Shown here in pieces: positions 37,368 to 48,698 of a stretch of 64,000 nt of DNA (positions within the stretch are counted from its first letter, which is position 1; the number at the start of each line of letters is the position of its first letter). Origin of the DNA: an uncultured Thalassotalea sp. GTDB taxonomy: Bacteria; Pseudomonadota; Gammaproteobacteria; Enterobacterales; Alteromonadaceae. The stretch is from positions 109,691-173,690 of the forward strand of contig CANMZP010000006.1 in the NCBI GenBank assembly GCA_947502355.1, given 5' to 3'. A model generated the notes under the pieces. It was given only the letters and a program-made list of their open reading frames with translations, made no database searches and was not told the origin of the DNA. The translations under genes were made by a program, and so were the position numbers.

Positions 37368-38852
37368 CTATATAAGGCTCTTACGTTGATTGGATGGCGG
37401 AATGCCTAAGGACTCTCTGTATTTGGCAATGGTTCTGCGTGCTACATTGATCCCTTGATCCGCTAGTAAGTCAGTAATTTTACTGTCACTAAGAGGCTTG
37501 GTTGGCTTCTCAGCATCCACTAATTTTTTTATTAAGGCTCTAATCGCTGTTGATGAGCATTCACCACCGCTTTCGGTGCTAACATGGCTTGAGAAAAAGT
37601 ATTTTAATTCAAAAATACCACGTGGTGTATGCATGTATTTGTTGGTGGTTACCCGGGAAATGGTCGACTCATGCATTTCAACGGCTTCGGCAATATCGTT
37701 CAATACCATCGGGCGCATTGCTTCTGGTCCATGCTCAAGAAAGGCGGTTTGGCGTTGAACTATGCAGTTTGAAACCTTCATTAAGGTGTCGTTGCGACTT
37801 TCAAGTGACTTAATAAACCACTTGGCTTCTTGCAAATTGGAACGAATAAACTGGTTGTCTTCAGTTGAACCGGATTTTCGCATAGCTGCGTATTGCTGAT
37901 TTATGCCAAGCTTAGGTGCCGTATCCGGATTGAGTTCTACGACCCAACGGCCATTTTTCTTTTCAACGCTGACATCCGGAATGATGTATTGAGAATCGGT
38001 TTCGGTAAACCCATCACCTGGACGCGGGGTTAACGTGTGAATCAATGTCATCACTTCTTTAAGCTGTGGCTCTTTAAGCTTGGTTTTACGCATGATTTGG
38101 CGAAAATCACGATTGCCAAGTAAGTCCAAATGATCTCTAATCACCAATTTGGCTTGCTCAAGAAATGGGGTGGAATCGTCAAATTGGTTTAATTGAATTA
38201 ATAAACAATCAGCAATTGATTGCGCACCAACACCAATGGGGTCAAACATATTAACCCGCTTTAATACCGCTTCGACTTCATCAAGTTCGACTTCGTCATT
38301 ACCCAAGCTATTAAGAATGTCTTCTTTGCTTATGGTTAAATAACCAGCATCATCAATGGCATCAATAATTGCGATGGCAATACTGCGGTCAGTGTCGGTA
38401 AACGGGGTCAAGTCCATCTGCCAAAGCAAATGATCGTGAATGGTTTGGCTCGTTTCACCTTGATAAACCGAGTCATCATCTGAGCTGGCTTTGATGCCGG
38501 TATTGGACACTCCGGCACTAAAACTTTCTTCCCAAGTGCTGTCTACGGACAAATCTTCGGGGATCTCTTGCTGATTAAGTGCTTCGCTGGTGAGTTGCTC
38601 ATCTTGACTAACGGTGTCAGCAGAAATGGCTTCTTCCTGCTGTGACTTGTCTATTGTCTTATCAAATGTGTCAGAGCCCTCACTGTCGATGCTTTGGCTT
38701 TCTTCTCGTTCTAGTAGAGGGTTACTGTCTAAAGCTTCTTGAATTTCTTGTTGGAGATCCAAAGTAGACAACTGCAACAATTTGATTGCTTGCTGCAATT
38801 GTGGTGTCATTGTTAAATGTTGCCCCATTCGGAGCTGAAGGCTTGGTCTCAT
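37368..38852 (-). CDS. rpoN: RNA polymerase sigma-54 factor RpoN
   Basis: This 494-residue sigma-54 has a Gln/Leu-rich activator-interacting region at the start ([20 protein letters not shown] and onward, to about 50), an acidic linker (about 55-135) and a core-binding domain. A helix-turn-helix (about 380-400, [18 protein letters not shown]) precedes the C-terminal RpoN box [10 protein letters not shown] (about 475-484) that contacts the -24 element. It begins 71 bases after the end of lptB on the same strand, opening the nitrogen PTS cluster. Confidence 0.97.
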   Translation of the reverse strand: MRPSLQLRMGQHLTMTPQLQQAIKLLQLSTLDLQQEIQEALDSNPLLEREESQSIDSEGSDTFDKTIDKSQQEEAISADTVSQDEQLTSEALNQQEIPEDLSVDSTWEESFSAGVSNTGIKASSDDDSVYQGETSQTIHDHLLWQMDLTPFTDTDRSIAIAIIDAIDDAGYLTISKEDILNSLGNDEVELDEVEAVLKRVNMFDPIGVGAQSIADCLLIQLNQFDDSTPFLEQAKLVIRDHLDLLGNRDFRQIMRKTKLKEPQLKEVMTLIHTLTPRPGDGFTETDSQYIIPDVSVEKKNGRWVVELNPDTAPKLGINQQYAAMRKSGSTEDNQFIRSNLQEAKWFIKSLESRNDTLMKVSNCIVQRQTAFLEHGPEAMRPMVLNDIAEAVEMHESTISRVTTNKYMHTPRGIFELKYFFSSHVSTESGGECSSTAIRALIKKLVDAEKPTKPLSDSKITDLLADQGINVARRTIAKYRESLGIPPSNQRKSLI

Positions 38853-38923
38853 TTTTATTAAATTACTTCCGCTAAAAACTAAAGCGCCTGACTTTAGTAA
38901 AAAAAATTATTCCAACATCTATA

Positions 38924-39652
38924 CTATAGCGTGAATTTTTCACCTAGGTATACATCACGCACATGTTGATTACTTAAAACTTGTTCTGAATTGCCTTGAG
39001 CGATAAGTTCACCATGGCTCACAATGTAGGCGTGTTCACAAACATCGAGTGTTTCGCGAACGTTATGGTCGGTGATTAAGACGCCAATGCCGCGCTGCTT
39101 TAAGTGAAGGATGATCTTTTTGATGTCACCAACCGAAATTGGGTCAACACCGGCAAAGGGTTCATCAAGTAAAATAAATTGCGGCTCAGCAGCAAGGGCT
39201 CTGGCAATTTCAACACGACGGCGTTCACCGCCGGATAAACTTTGACCGGTGTTATCAACAATGTGGTTGATATTAAACTCTTCAACTAAACTTTCCAGTT
39301 TCTCTTGACGCTGTCCGTCATCAAGGTCTTTACGGGTTTGCAAAATCGCCATGATATTTTCATAAACCGTAAGTTTTCTGAATATAGATGCCTCTTGTGG
39401 CAAATAGCCTATACCTTTTCTGGCACGCTCGTGCATTGGGAGTAAGGTGAGGTCTTCATCGTTAAGAACCACACGTCCTTCGTCGCTAGGCACTAAGCCA
39501 ACAATCATATAAAAAGAGGTCGTTTTACCTGCACCATTGGGACCAAGTAAACCAACAACTTGTCCGGCGTTAACCGTTAAACTCACGTCTTTAACGACTT
39601 TTCTGCCCTTATAGGATTTCGCCAGATTTTCGGCCTTTAACGTTGCGGTCAT
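38924..39652 (-). CDS. lptB: LPS export ABC transporter ATPase LptB
   Basis: This 242-residue ABC ATPase has Walker A GPNGAGKT (37-44), signature [15 protein letters not shown] (about 140-154), Walker [14 protein letters not shown] (about 160-172) and the H-loop in ITDHNVRET. The AGVDP and ERRRVE patterns are specific to LptB. It powers extraction of LPS from the inner membrane through LptFG and hands it to LptC and LptA. It is 6 bases downstream of lptA. Confidence 0.97.
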   Translation of the reverse strand: MTATLKAENLAKSYKGRKVVKDVSLTVNAGQVVGLLGPNGAGKTTSFYMIVGLVPSDEGRVVLNDEDLTLLPMHERARKGIGYLPQEASIFRKLTVYENIMAILQTRKDLDDGQRQEKLESLVEEFNINHIVDNTGQSLSGGERRRVEIARALAAEPQFILLDEPFAGVDPISVGDIKKIILHLKQRGIGVLITDHNVRETLDVCEHAYIVSHGELIAQGNSEQVLSNQHVRDVYLGEKFTL

Positions 39653-39658
39653 AGGTGG

Positions 39659-40195
39659 TTATTGCTCTTCTTGTAGTTTAGGTAAATCTTTGTCTTTTGG
39701 TTCCGGCTTTAAAATCGTGGTAACGCTTTCGCTACTTTCTGCCGTTAACTGTTCGGATAAAGTGTTATAGACAATCGTATCGCCGGTTACTTTACTACCT
39801 GCTTGGCTTACCGATGCATTACCTTTGATGGTAATGGTATTTGTGGCCGGAGAATAGGTAATTTCGTCGGCTTTTAATTCGATAAGTTGTCCGTCGTCAA
39901 GTAACTGGCTGAATGTTGCCGGTTTGCCTTTGGCGACATAGAATTTATTTTCACTGCCCTTTTCGTTAGCCACCTGCACAATATCCGCTTCAATGGTTAA
40001 CGTGCCTTGGGTAATTTTTACGTCTTCAATGTAGCTAGCAATCTTATTTTTAAGATCGCTAGATTGCTTTTTGGCATTGATCACAACTTCTTTGTCAAAG
40101 TCTTGTTGAGCCGCATTGGCCAAGGACATCGAACTTAGCAGCAATGCCGATAAACATAATTTAATTGGCATGTTTTTTATAAATGGTCTGTACAT
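39659..40195 (-). CDS. lptA: Periplasmic LPS transport protein LptA
   Basis: This is a protein of about 178 residues with an N-terminal signal peptide cut after LANA (before AQQDFDKEV), then an OstA/jellyroll domain (about 35-150) that forms the periplasmic LPS bridge. Start choice is uncertain. An in-frame GTG at 40201, ATG at 40195 and ATG at 40171 all precede the signal sequence, and none has a convincing ribosome site. All overlap the end of lptC, implying translational coupling. Gene order lptC-lptA-lptB supports the call. Confidence 0.9.
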   Translation of the reverse strand: MYRPFIKNMPIKLCLSALLLSSMSLANAAQQDFDKEVVINAKKQSSDLKNKIASYIEDVKITQGTLTIEADIVQVANEKGSENKFYVAKGKPATFSQLLDDGQLIELKADEITYSPATNTITIKGNASVSQAGSKVTGDTIVYNTLSEQLTAESSESVTTILKPEPKDKDLPKLQEEQ

Positions 40196-40724
40196 GTTCA
40201 CTTATCGTCATTTTTGTTGAATTGATATCGACATTTAAACCCGAACCATACATCGTAAAGTCTTTGCCTTTAAGCAGAATGGTTTGTTCAGATGTAATAA
40301 TGTTGTTTAGCAAATCCATCGCTATTGACTGTCCATGGATTTCGGCAATAAAGCTGTCTTTATCGCTTGAAACCACCCTGACCCGGTTTGTCAAGGAGAG
40401 CTGATTGTTGAATAACTGCCCTGATAACGCGGAAATATTCCATGAAGGTTTGTCATCTTCCGGAAAAACGCTGAATTTTGGATTAACAAAAAACGTTTCT
40501 TTTTTGTCATTAAAATGCGTCATTTCATCGGCATAAATAGTATGACTCAATTTACCATTGCTGTCATATTGATTTGAACTTAATGATTTAGCAGTAAAAT
40601 CCGGGGTGTTGGTATCTTTTACGGGGGCCGCACTTTGCTCATTAGATTTTTGCCACTGAATATAGCCATAAATTAAAAGTGCTATGACAAAAATGATTGA
40701 TGAGAAAGCGTGAAGTCGACTCAT
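40161..40724 (-). CDS. lptC: LPS export protein LptC
   Basis: This 187-residue bitopic protein has one N-terminal span (about 7-22) and a periplasmic beta-jellyroll domain. The YDSNGKLSHTIYADEMTHFND stretch (about 54-74) fits the LptC family. It connects the LptBFG transporter with the LptA bridge. The start overlaps the kdsC stop by 4 bases, and its end overlaps lptA. Confidence 0.92.
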   Translation of the reverse strand: MSRLHAFSSIIFVIALLIYGYIQWQKSNEQSAAPVKDTNTPDFTAKSLSSNQYDSNGKLSHTIYADEMTHFNDKKETFFVNPKFSVFPEDDKPSWNISALSGQLFNNQLSLTNRVRVVSSDKDSFIAEIHGQSIAMDLLNNIITSEQTILLKGKDFTMYGSGLNVDINSTKMTISEHVQTIYKKHAN

Positions 40725-41281
40725 ACACTGCTGCCCTTAGCAAATTGTAATGTATTTTGGCTTTGCATAATTAAATCACATAATTCTCTTACTGCACCCA
40801 TGCCGCCTTTTAAAAAGGTGGTAAAGTCGGCAGATTGAACAACCAAAGGGTGAGCATCATTTACCGCAACCCCTAAACCTACATATTCAATACATGGAAT
40901 ATCTGGGGCGTCATCACCTATATAGGCAATTTCATGGTGAGATAAGTTCAATTGTTTGGCAATTTCTTTTAGGGCGGGCAACTTATCTTCTTTGCCTTGA
41001 ACGATAAAAGATACATTAAGGGCCTTCATGCGGGTTTCAACAATGGTTGAATTACGGCCCGTAATAACCGCTGTCGTGACCCCATTATCTACTAAGGCTT
41101 TCATACCAAAACCGTCTTTGGTATTGAAGGCTTTAAGCTCTTCACCTTGATTACCAAGATAAATGCGGCCATCAGAAAAAACACCATCAATGTCACATAC
41201 CAAGAGTTTTATGGCTTTTGCTTTTTCAATGATGTCACTGTTTACCTGACCGTAAAGGGTATTTGCTAATGTGTTTGCCAC
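40721..41281 (-). CDS. kdsC: 3-deoxy-D-manno-octulosonate 8-phosphate phosphatase KdsC
   Basis: This 186-residue capless HAD phosphatase has the nucleophile and acid Asp30 and Asp32 in LLVCDIDGVFSDG, motif II in TAVITGRNS, and motif III in YIGDDAPDIPCI. It removes phosphate from Kdo-8-P in the pathway to the LPS inner core. It lies 1 base downstream of kdsD and upstream of lptC. Confidence 0.95.
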   Translation of the reverse strand: MANTLANTLYGQVNSDIIEKAKAIKLLVCDIDGVFSDGRIYLGNQGEELKAFNTKDGFGMKALVDNGVTTAVITGRNSTIVETRMKALNVSFIVQGKEDKLPALKEIAKQLNLSHHEIAYIGDDAPDIPCIEYVGLGVAVNDAHPLVVQSADFTTFLKGGMGAVRELCDLIMQSQNTLQFAKGSSV

Positions 41282-41282
41282 G

Positions 41283-42257
41283 TTACAGAACTCCGGCTTT
41301 TAAAATATCGTGCATGTTCATTGCACCGATAGGATGATGATTGTCATCAACAATAATTAACCCATTAATGCTTTTGTCTTCCATTTGCTTAAGTGCCTGT
41401 GCAGCAAGCATATCTTTGGTTGCGACTATTGGGTTTTGCGTCATAACCGACTTTATGGCATCTTGATGGATATTAATTTCTTCATCTAGGATACGACGTA
41501 AGTCACCATCCGTAAACAAGCCCACCAAACGACCGGTATTATCAACAACGGATGTCATGCCCAATCCCTGACGTGACATTTCGACCAAAGCATCTTTAAT
41601 TAAGGCGCTTTCATTAACTATAGGTAATCGTTCACCACTGTGCATAATATCGGTTAGACGAAGTAATAGACGTTTTCCTAAACTGCCACCGGGGTGTGAT
41701 AAAGCAAAGTCGTCGGCTGTGAACCCTTTGGCATTTAACAAAGCAACCGCTAATGCATCCCCCATAACCAACGTTGCGGTGGTGCTGGATGTTGGCGCTA
41801 ATCCAAGTGGGCAAGCTTCTTGTGGTACATCTATGCAGATATGTACATCAGACAGTTTGGCCAATGTGGATTCCACATTGCCTGACATGGCAATTAACTG
41901 GGAGCCTATGCGCTTAATAACGGGCAAAATAGCTAAAACTTCATTGGTTTCGCCAGAATTTGAAATTGCCAGTACCACATCATCACTTGTGATCATGCCT
42001 AAATCACCATGGCTTGCTTCACCTGGGTGCACGAAAAAGGCGGGGGTGCCTGTACTGGCTAACGTGGCGGCAATTTTACCACCAATGTGACCAGACTTAC
42101 CCATACCAATAACCACCACGCGACCTTTACAGTCAAACATTAATTGACATGCAGAGGCGAAGTTATCATCAATAAAGTTGTGCAAATGCTCAATGGCTTG
42201 TTGTTCGATAGTCACAACATTAGCGCCGAGTTTTTTGAATTCTTTTTTAAGTGGCAT
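41283..42257 (-). CDS. kdsD: Arabinose-5-phosphate isomerase KdsD
   Basis: This 324-residue sugar isomerase converts ribulose-5-phosphate to arabinose-5-phosphate, the first step of Kdo synthesis. The N-terminal SIS domain (about 40-175) has GMGKSGHIGGKIAATLASTG and SNSGETNE. Two C-terminal CBS domains (about 205-320) follow. It is 26 bases downstream of yrbG and 1 base upstream of kdsC. Confidence 0.95.
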   Translation of the reverse strand: MPLKKEFKKLGANVVTIEQQAIEHLHNFIDDNFASACQLMFDCKGRVVVIGMGKSGHIGGKIAATLASTGTPAFFVHPGEASHGDLGMITSDDVVLAISNSGETNEVLAILPVIKRIGSQLIAMSGNVESTLAKLSDVHICIDVPQEACPLGLAPTSSTTATLVMGDALAVALLNAKGFTADDFALSHPGGSLGKRLLLRLTDIMHSGERLPIVNESALIKDALVEMSRQGLGMTSVVDNTGRLVGLFTDGDLRRILDEEINIHQDAIKSVMTQNPIVATKDMLAAQALKQMEDKSINGLIIVDDNHHPIGAMNMHDILKAGVL

Positions 42258-42283
42258 AACGCGAAATCCTGAAAGCGAGTTTA

Positions 42284-43264
42284 TTAAGCAGCAAGCTTAC
42301 TAAAAATTAAATACTGATAAAGGACAAATAAGGCAAATAGAATGGCGCCTTTTTTACGGCTGATACGAAAGCGCTTGCCCCAACTGAAACACAAGATAAA
42401 CAACAGCAAGGTAATGCCGAACATAAATGGAATGTCTCGACTAACCACCTCAGCATCAATAGTACCGGGAGCAATAATGCCTGGCAGGGCAAGAACGGCG
42501 AGGATATTGAAGATATTTGAGCCAATAATGTTACCCAAAGCCAAATCGTCTTCTTTTTTGGCTAGACTGGCAATACTGGCCGCTAATTCCGGTAAACTAG
42601 TGCCAATAGCGATGATGGTTAAACCGATAACCAAATCACTGATACCAAAGGCTTTGGCGATAAAGGTTGCCGAATTGACCAGGTAGTTTGCGCTTAAAGG
42701 CAATAAAATCATCCCCAGTGCCAACCACAAAATGGCATGAAGATTTGGTACGTTCTCAGGGATCTCACTTTCTGCGTCTATTAACATCGGATCCGTGGCG
42801 TTTTGCTGCTTACTTTGTTTTAAAGTAATCATCAATAAGGCAATAATGAACGCCACAAACCCGCCCATTAACAACATACCCTCGGTAAAGGTAAAGTCCA
42901 GATCCATTAACATCCAGCTCGCTATGAGGGTAATAAATAGCAATAGTGGGATTTCACGTTTTAAGGTGTTTGATTGCACCATAAGCGGTTTGAACATGGC
43001 GGTTAAGCCCAACACTAAGGCTATGTTGGTGATGTTGGAACCCAGGGCATTACCAATAGCCGTGTTAGGCGCACCACTAATTGAAGCGGTGGCAGCCACT
43101 ACCATTTCAGGTGCGGATGAGCCCATAGCAACTATGGTTAAACCAATAATCATAGGGGATATGCCAAAATTTCTTGCGACAGCGGCAGCGCCAAATACAA
43201 ATTTGTCAGCGCTCCATACTAAAAAGGCTAATGAGGTAATTAAGATTAAAATTTCGATGAACAT
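42284..43264 (-). CDS. yrbG: Na+/Ca2+ exchanger family inner-membrane antiporter YrbG
   Basis: This 326-residue polytopic protein has two inverted Na/Ca-exchanger repeats. The alpha-repeat ion-binding motifs are AMGSSAPEMVV (about 47-57) and AIGTSLPELAA (about 216-226), each with the conserved Glu. There are about ten membrane spans. Its physiological substrate in E. coli is not firmly known. It starts the yrbG-kdsD-kdsC-lpt run and is divergent from mlaF. Confidence 0.93.
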   Translation of the reverse strand: MFIEILILITSLAFLVWSADKFVFGAAAVARNFGISPMIIGLTIVAMGSSAPEMVVAATASISGAPNTAIGNALGSNITNIALVLGLTAMFKPLMVQSNTLKREIPLLLFITLIASWMLMDLDFTFTEGMLLMGGFVAFIIALLMITLKQSKQQNATDPMLIDAESEIPENVPNLHAILWLALGMILLPLSANYLVNSATFIAKAFGISDLVIGLTIIAIGTSLPELAASIASLAKKEDDLALGNIIGSNIFNILAVLALPGIIAPGTIDAEVVSRDIPFMFGITLLLFILCFSWGKRFRISRKKGAILFALFVLYQYLIFSKLAA

Positions 43265-43803
43265 TCAAGGCTCCAGTTTTTCAACCGTAAATTGTCGCTT
43301 TAAATGCAGAGAATTTAAAGAGGAAATCAATTATTTCTGACATTTATTCCGTATTTACAGCGGTTTTTTTTTAATTTGAAAGATCTTTTGCCTCAATAAG
43401 GTCGTTTGATGACTATCAGGCATTTTTTTGGCACCACAAACTAAGTCATTGACCTTGCTGTTTTGAAAAGTGATAAATTGTGACTATTTGTTGCAAACCA
43501 CTGAGAAATTGATGGTTTATGGTATAAAAGGGGTTAAATGTTAGGTGCTGCAAATTAGAGCAGGGCAGGTTGGGCCGATTTTTCAGGGATAGTTAAGGCA
43601 AAAATCGACTTGTTTAGGTTTTTGTCATGCTTCTGAAACAAGGCCTTATATCATTTATTCATAAATATTTACGATTTTATAATGCAGTTAATATTTTGCT
43701 CAGGTAGAATTTACCTAATTGCAATTCATTACATTTTGATCGGTTTTTACAATCATACTGCCCAACGTATAACAAACATAGGCAGTACTACTATTAGAGT
43801 TTT
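43265..43803. other. 539-base intergenic region between divergent yrbG and mlaF
   Basis: This is the longest gene-free stretch in the window. It is AT-rich and contains no convincing open frame, RNA gene or terminator. Besides the candidate mlaF promoter near 43746-43773 (listed separately), a second TATAAT lies at 43678-43683 with a poor -35. A short AAAGATCTTT palindrome follows a long T-run near 43368-43388 on the yrbG side. Transcription-start data would be needed to say more. Confidence 0.6.
43746..43773 (+). promoter_or_regulatory. Candidate promoter of the mlaFEDCB operon
   Basis: TTTACA (43746-43751) and TATAAC (43768-43773) each match the sigma-70 hexamers at five of six positions with a 16-base spacer. 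Transcription would begin near 43780, about 24 bases before the mlaF ATG. Confidence 0.5.
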
Positions 43804-44607
43804 ATGTCAGATACGTTAGTCGAAATTAAAAACTTAACCTTTAATCGGGAAGAACGTTGTATTTACAACGGTATCAGTCTGAACATCCCGAAAGGTAAAG
43901 TAACCGCCATAATGGGACCGAGTGGGATAGGTAAAACCACGTTGTTACGCCTTATTGGTGGTCAATTGAAACCTGCCAGTGGTGATATTTTGTTTGCAGG
44001 TCAAAACATACCCGAGTTATCCCGCTCTGCTTTATATGAAATCAGAAAGCGGATAAGCATGTTGTTTCAATCGGGGGCATTATTTACCGATATGTCGGTG
44101 TTCGATAATGTTGCTTTCCCGATCCGCGAGCACACGAAGTTGCCAGAAAACATCATCGAAAAAATGGTGATGATGAAGCTGGAAGTTGTTGGCTTAAGAG
44201 GGGCTAGGCACCTTAAGCCAAGTGAGCTTTCCGGTGGTATGGCACGTCGTGCCGCATTAGCTCGAGCGATTGCTCTGGATCCCGAACTTATTTTATATGA
44301 TGAGCCATTTGCCGGACAGGACCCGATTTCAATGGGGGTTATCGTTCGCTTAATAAAAGATTTGAATGATGCCCTAGGGTTAACCTCAGTTGTGGTATCG
44401 CATGATGTTCATGAAGTGATGAGTATCGCCGACTATATCTACATTGTTGCCGAACAAAAAATTATCGGTCAGGGGACCCCGGATGAGATCCGTGCACAAC
44501 AGTCGCCGTTGGTTCGTCAATTTATTAAAGGTGAACACGATGGTCCGGTACCATTTCATTTCCCGGCAAAGGATTTCAAGGATGATCTATTGGGAGGCAA
44601 GCTTTGA
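43804..44607 (+). CDS. mlaF: Phospholipid ABC transporter ATPase MlaF
   Basis: This 267-residue ABC ATPase has Walker A GPSGIGKT (38-45), signature [15 protein letters not shown] (about 141-155) and Walker [14 protein letters not shown]. The GMARR variant and AGQDP are typical of MlaF. The MlaFEDB complex moves phospholipids between the inner membrane and MlaC to keep the outer leaflet of the outer membrane free of phospholipid. It overlaps mlaE by 4 bases. Confidence 0.96.
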   Translation: MSDTLVEIKNLTFNREERCIYNGISLNIPKGKVTAIMGPSGIGKTTLLRLIGGQLKPASGDILFAGQNIPELSRSALYEIRKRISMLFQSGALFTDMSVFDNVAFPIREHTKLPENIIEKMVMMKLEVVGLRGARHLKPSELSGGMARRAALARAIALDPELILYDEPFAGQDPISMGVIVRLIKDLNDALGLTSVVVSHDVHEVMSIADYIYIVAEQKIIGQGTPDEIRAQQSPLVRQFIKGEHDGPVPFHFPAKDFKDDLLGGKL

Positions 44608-45377
44608 TTAAACGGTTTGGCCAATTAGGCCATACAACGCTTGAGTTGTTGGCAGGTCTTGGGCGCGCGCTAATTATTTTACTATCAGCCATTACGCACA
44701 TGCCTAATATTCGCAAAGGCTATCCGCTATTTGTGAAGCAAGTGTATTCGGTTGGGGTGTTGTCACTGATCATCATTATTGTTTCTGGCCTGTTCATCGG
44801 TATGGTGCTTGCCTTACAAGGGCATGGTGTACTCATTGATTACGGAGCTGAAGCAAGCCTTGGCCCTATGGTCGCGCTGTCATTATTAAGAGAACTTGGG
44901 CCCGTAGTAACCGCGTTATTATTTGCCGGACGAGCCGGCTCTGCATTAACTGCTGAAATTGGCTTGATGAAAGCGACGGAGCAATTGTCCAGTATGGAAA
45001 TGATGGCCGTAGATCCATTAAGAAGGGTTATCGCGCCAAGATTTTGGGCGGGTTTATTTTGTATGCCATTGCTGGCGGCCATTTTTTCAATGGTTGGGAT
45101 TTTTGGATCTCATTTAGTTGGTGTGGTTTGGTTAGGTGTCGATCAGGGAACATTTTGGTCGGTAATGCAAGGTGATGTTGATTTTGCCGACATCGTTAAC
45201 GGCACAATCAAAGCCGTATCTTTTGCCTTTGTGGTTACTTGGATCGCCGTATTTAAAGGTTATGACTGTGTGCCGACTTCAGAAGGCATAAGTCGTGCGA
45301 CTACATCATCGGTTGTACAGGCGTCATTGGTTGTATTAGGGCTAGACTTTATCCTGACTGCGATAATGTTCACCTAA
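44604..45377 (+). CDS. mlaE: Phospholipid ABC transporter permease MlaE
   Basis: This 257-residue permease of the MlaE family has an N-terminal interfacial helix and five membrane spans. The conserved segments are [13 protein letters not shown] (about 62-74) and [30 protein letters not shown] (about 112-141). It starts with TTG at 44604, overlapping the mlaF stop. A strong GGGAGG at 44592-44597 with proper spacing decides this start. The partner is MlaF. Confidence 0.95.
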   Translation: MIKRFGQLGHTTLELLAGLGRALIILLSAITHMPNIRKGYPLFVKQVYSVGVLSLIIIIVSGLFIGMVLALQGHGVLIDYGAEASLGPMVALSLLRELGPVVTALLFAGRAGSALTAEIGLMKATEQLSSMEMMAVDPLRRVIAPRFWAGLFCMPLLAAIFSMVGIFGSHLVGVVWLGVDQGTFWSVMQGDVDFADIVNGTIKAVSFAFVVTWIAVFKGYDCVPTSEGISRATTSSVVQASLVVLGLDFILTAIMFT

Positions 45378-45482
45378 TATTCAGGTTCAAATAATTAGAA
45401 TTCATTTATATTCACGATTATGCTTAATATATACAGAACCAAAGCATAGTTTGATAATTACAGTAATTGGTGGTTTGACAGT

Positions 45483-45953
45483 ATGTCGAAAAAAATTGAA
45501 ATTTGGGTAGGTTTCTTCGTTGCGCTTGGCATTGCCGCGTTTGTTTCGTTGGCTTTAAATGTCGCAAATTCAGGGATCCAGGGAGGCGATAACTCTTACC
45601 AGTTATACGCTAAGTTTGATAACATTGGTGGTTTAAAAGTTCGTTCACCGATTAAAGTTGGTGGTGTCGTAGTAGGGCGAATCAGCGATATACGCCTTGA
45701 TGCTGAAGATTATTTGCCGATTGTTACTTTAGATATTTATGAAGAGTATAATCAATTTTCAGAAGCAACTTCGCTTTCCATTTTAACCGCCGGCCTGTTA
45801 GGTGAGCAGTATATTGGCTTGGAGCCAGGGTTTGTTGACGAAGAATTGGGTATTGGCATATTACAACCAAATGATTATGTTGAAGATACAAAGTCAGCTA
45901 TTGTGTTGGAAGAGTTAATTGGACAGTTCTTATTTAGTCAGTCTGAAGATTAA
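45483..45953 (+). CDS. mlaD: Phospholipid-binding MCE protein MlaD
   Basis: This 156-residue bitopic inner-membrane protein has one N-terminal span (about 7-25) and a single MCE domain (about 38-118) containing FDNIGGLKVRSPIKVGGVVVGRI and LLGEQYIGLEPG. It forms a hexameric ring on MlaE that passes lipid to MlaC. It lies 105 bases after mlaE, the largest gap in the operon; no terminator is visible there. Confidence 0.95.
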   Translation: MSKKIEIWVGFFVALGIAAFVSLALNVANSGIQGGDNSYQLYAKFDNIGGLKVRSPIKVGGVVVGRISDIRLDAEDYLPIVTLDIYEEYNQFSEATSLSILTAGLLGEQYIGLEPGFVDEELGIGILQPNDYVEDTKSAIVLEELIGQFLFSQSED

Positions 45954-45976
45954 ATACGGTTTTTAAAGGAGATATT

Positions 45977-46672
45977 ATGACAGGCATTTTCCCTAATTTT
46001 GTAAGATCTATGCTAGTGTTGATTGCTACTTTGAGCTTTTCGATGGTGGCAAATGCGGCAGATACCGTAAATAAAGCTGATCCTTATGAGATGATCCAAG
46101 AAGTGGCACAAATCACTTTTGATCGTTTCGCCAGAGAAGAGGCCCAGATCAAACAAAACCCGGAAATTTTAAAAGATATTGTACGTGAAGAGTTAATGCC
46201 TTATATCTTTTATCAATATGCTGGTTTAAAGGTATTGGGTAACTATCGTAAAAAAGCCTCTAAGGCTGAGATCAAAGAGTTTTTAATTGCTTTTCGTGAA
46301 TACTTGATCACTTCGTATGCACAGGTGTTTACCTTGTATAACAAGCAAGAAATTATTTTTGAGCCAGAACGCGAAATCGGCAAACAAAAAATTATCATGA
46401 TTGGTGTTGATATCCTTGAAAAAAATGATCATCGAATCAACATCAAATTCAAAGTGCGCAAGAATACTAAAACCAACGAATGGCAAGCATTTGATTTGGT
46501 TGCTGAGGGCATCAGTTTGCTGGATGCTAAAACCAAAGAGTTGAGAAGCATCTTAGCCCAAAATGGCGTGCCAAAAGTCACCGAAATGTTGGTTGAAAAG
46601 AGCAAACGCAAAATTACGTTTAAAGACGATGTCGATGTTGATGCTAAAATCAAAGAGCAAACGGGAACTTAA
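45977..46672 (+). CDS. mlaC: Periplasmic phospholipid-binding protein MlaC
   Basis: This 231-residue exported protein has a signal peptide cleaved after VANA (about residue 27), followed by the MlaC/Ttg2D fold. Recognisable segments include PYEMIQEVAQITFDR (about 36-50) and the conserved FRNMLVRTYA-like stretch FREYLITSYAQVFTLY (about 105-120). An AGGAG ribosome site precedes the ATG. It shuttles phospholipids between MlaD and the MlaA-porin complex of the outer membrane. Confidence 0.93.
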   Translation: MTGIFPNFVRSMLVLIATLSFSMVANAADTVNKADPYEMIQEVAQITFDRFAREEAQIKQNPEILKDIVREELMPYIFYQYAGLKVLGNYRKKASKAEIKEFLIAFREYLITSYAQVFTLYNKQEIIFEPEREIGKQKIIMIGVDILEKNDHRINIKFKVRKNTKTNEWQAFDLVAEGISLLDAKTKELRSILAQNGVPKVTEMLVEKSKRKITFKDDVDVDAKIKEQTGT

Positions 46673-46674
46673 TT

Positions 46675-46977
46675 TTGGCCAATAAATTTACGTGTCAGGC
46701 CGGTGTAGACGGCAAAGTGCTTATTAATGGTGAATTAACTCAGCATAGTATCGTTGGCAAACAACAAAAACTTTTTAAATCAATTATTACGGCAAAGCAG
46801 CATGATATTGATTTATCTACAGTTAATAAAATAGATACCGCGGGATTGGCTTGGCTTATCGCCTTGCACGAGTTCGCGGTTACAAAGCAAAGCAATTTAA
46901 CCTATTCCCAAGCACCCCTTGAATTGGTTAAACTGGCAAAATTAAGTCAGGTTGATGATTTATTGATCTTGGCATAA
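46675..46977 (+). CDS. mlaB: STAS-domain protein MlaB
   Basis: This 100-residue STAS-domain protein has the fold's DLSTVNKIDTAGLAWLIALHE core (about 46-66), including the Thr at the position matching the essential Thr of E. coli MlaB. It binds and stabilises MlaF. It starts with TTG at 46675, 2 bases after the mlaC stop, with a GGGA about 8 bases upstream; no ATG is available at the right place. Confidence 0.9.
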   Translation: MANKFTCQAGVDGKVLINGELTQHSIVGKQQKLFKSIITAKQHDIDLSTVNKIDTAGLAWLIALHEFAVTKQSNLTYSQAPLELVKLAKLSQVDDLLILA

Positions 46978-47000
46978 AAAATAGAATTGGAGAGTAATTA

Positions 47001-48544
<1,544 letters not shown>

Positions 48545-48570
48545 TCCAAATAATGCCCGTAATTAGTTGA

Positions 48571-48606
48571 AAGCATCTGCTTGAATTTAAAGCAGGTGCT
48601 TTTTTG
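48571..48606 (+). terminator. Intrinsic terminator after murA
   Basis: An 11-bp stem with one G-U pair (AGCATCTGCTT / AAGCAGGTGCT) is followed by a run of T residues, 27 bases after the murA stop. It closes the mla-murA operon. Confidence 0.88.
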
Positions 48607-48663
48607 TGCCTAAACTTTCTTGTACTCAGCGCTCATTAAAATATGAAAACATAGGATTTTGGC

Positions 48664-48669
48664 TATAAT
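48664..48669 (+). promoter_or_regulatory. -10 element upstream of the PagL-like gene
   Basis: A perfect TATAAT lies 30 bases before the proposed TTG start of the PagL-like gene. No clear -35 hexamer was found at 16-18 bases. It would give a leader of roughly 23 bases. Confidence 0.4.
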
Positions 48670-48698
48670 GTTAAAAAGCCGTTATTTTTCATAGACTC

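Noticed and set aside
42795..43340. 181-codon frame on the plus strand
   Set aside because: It is the antisense shadow of yrbG, whose exchanger motifs are clear; the translation has a shadow-like Ile/Ala/Met composition.
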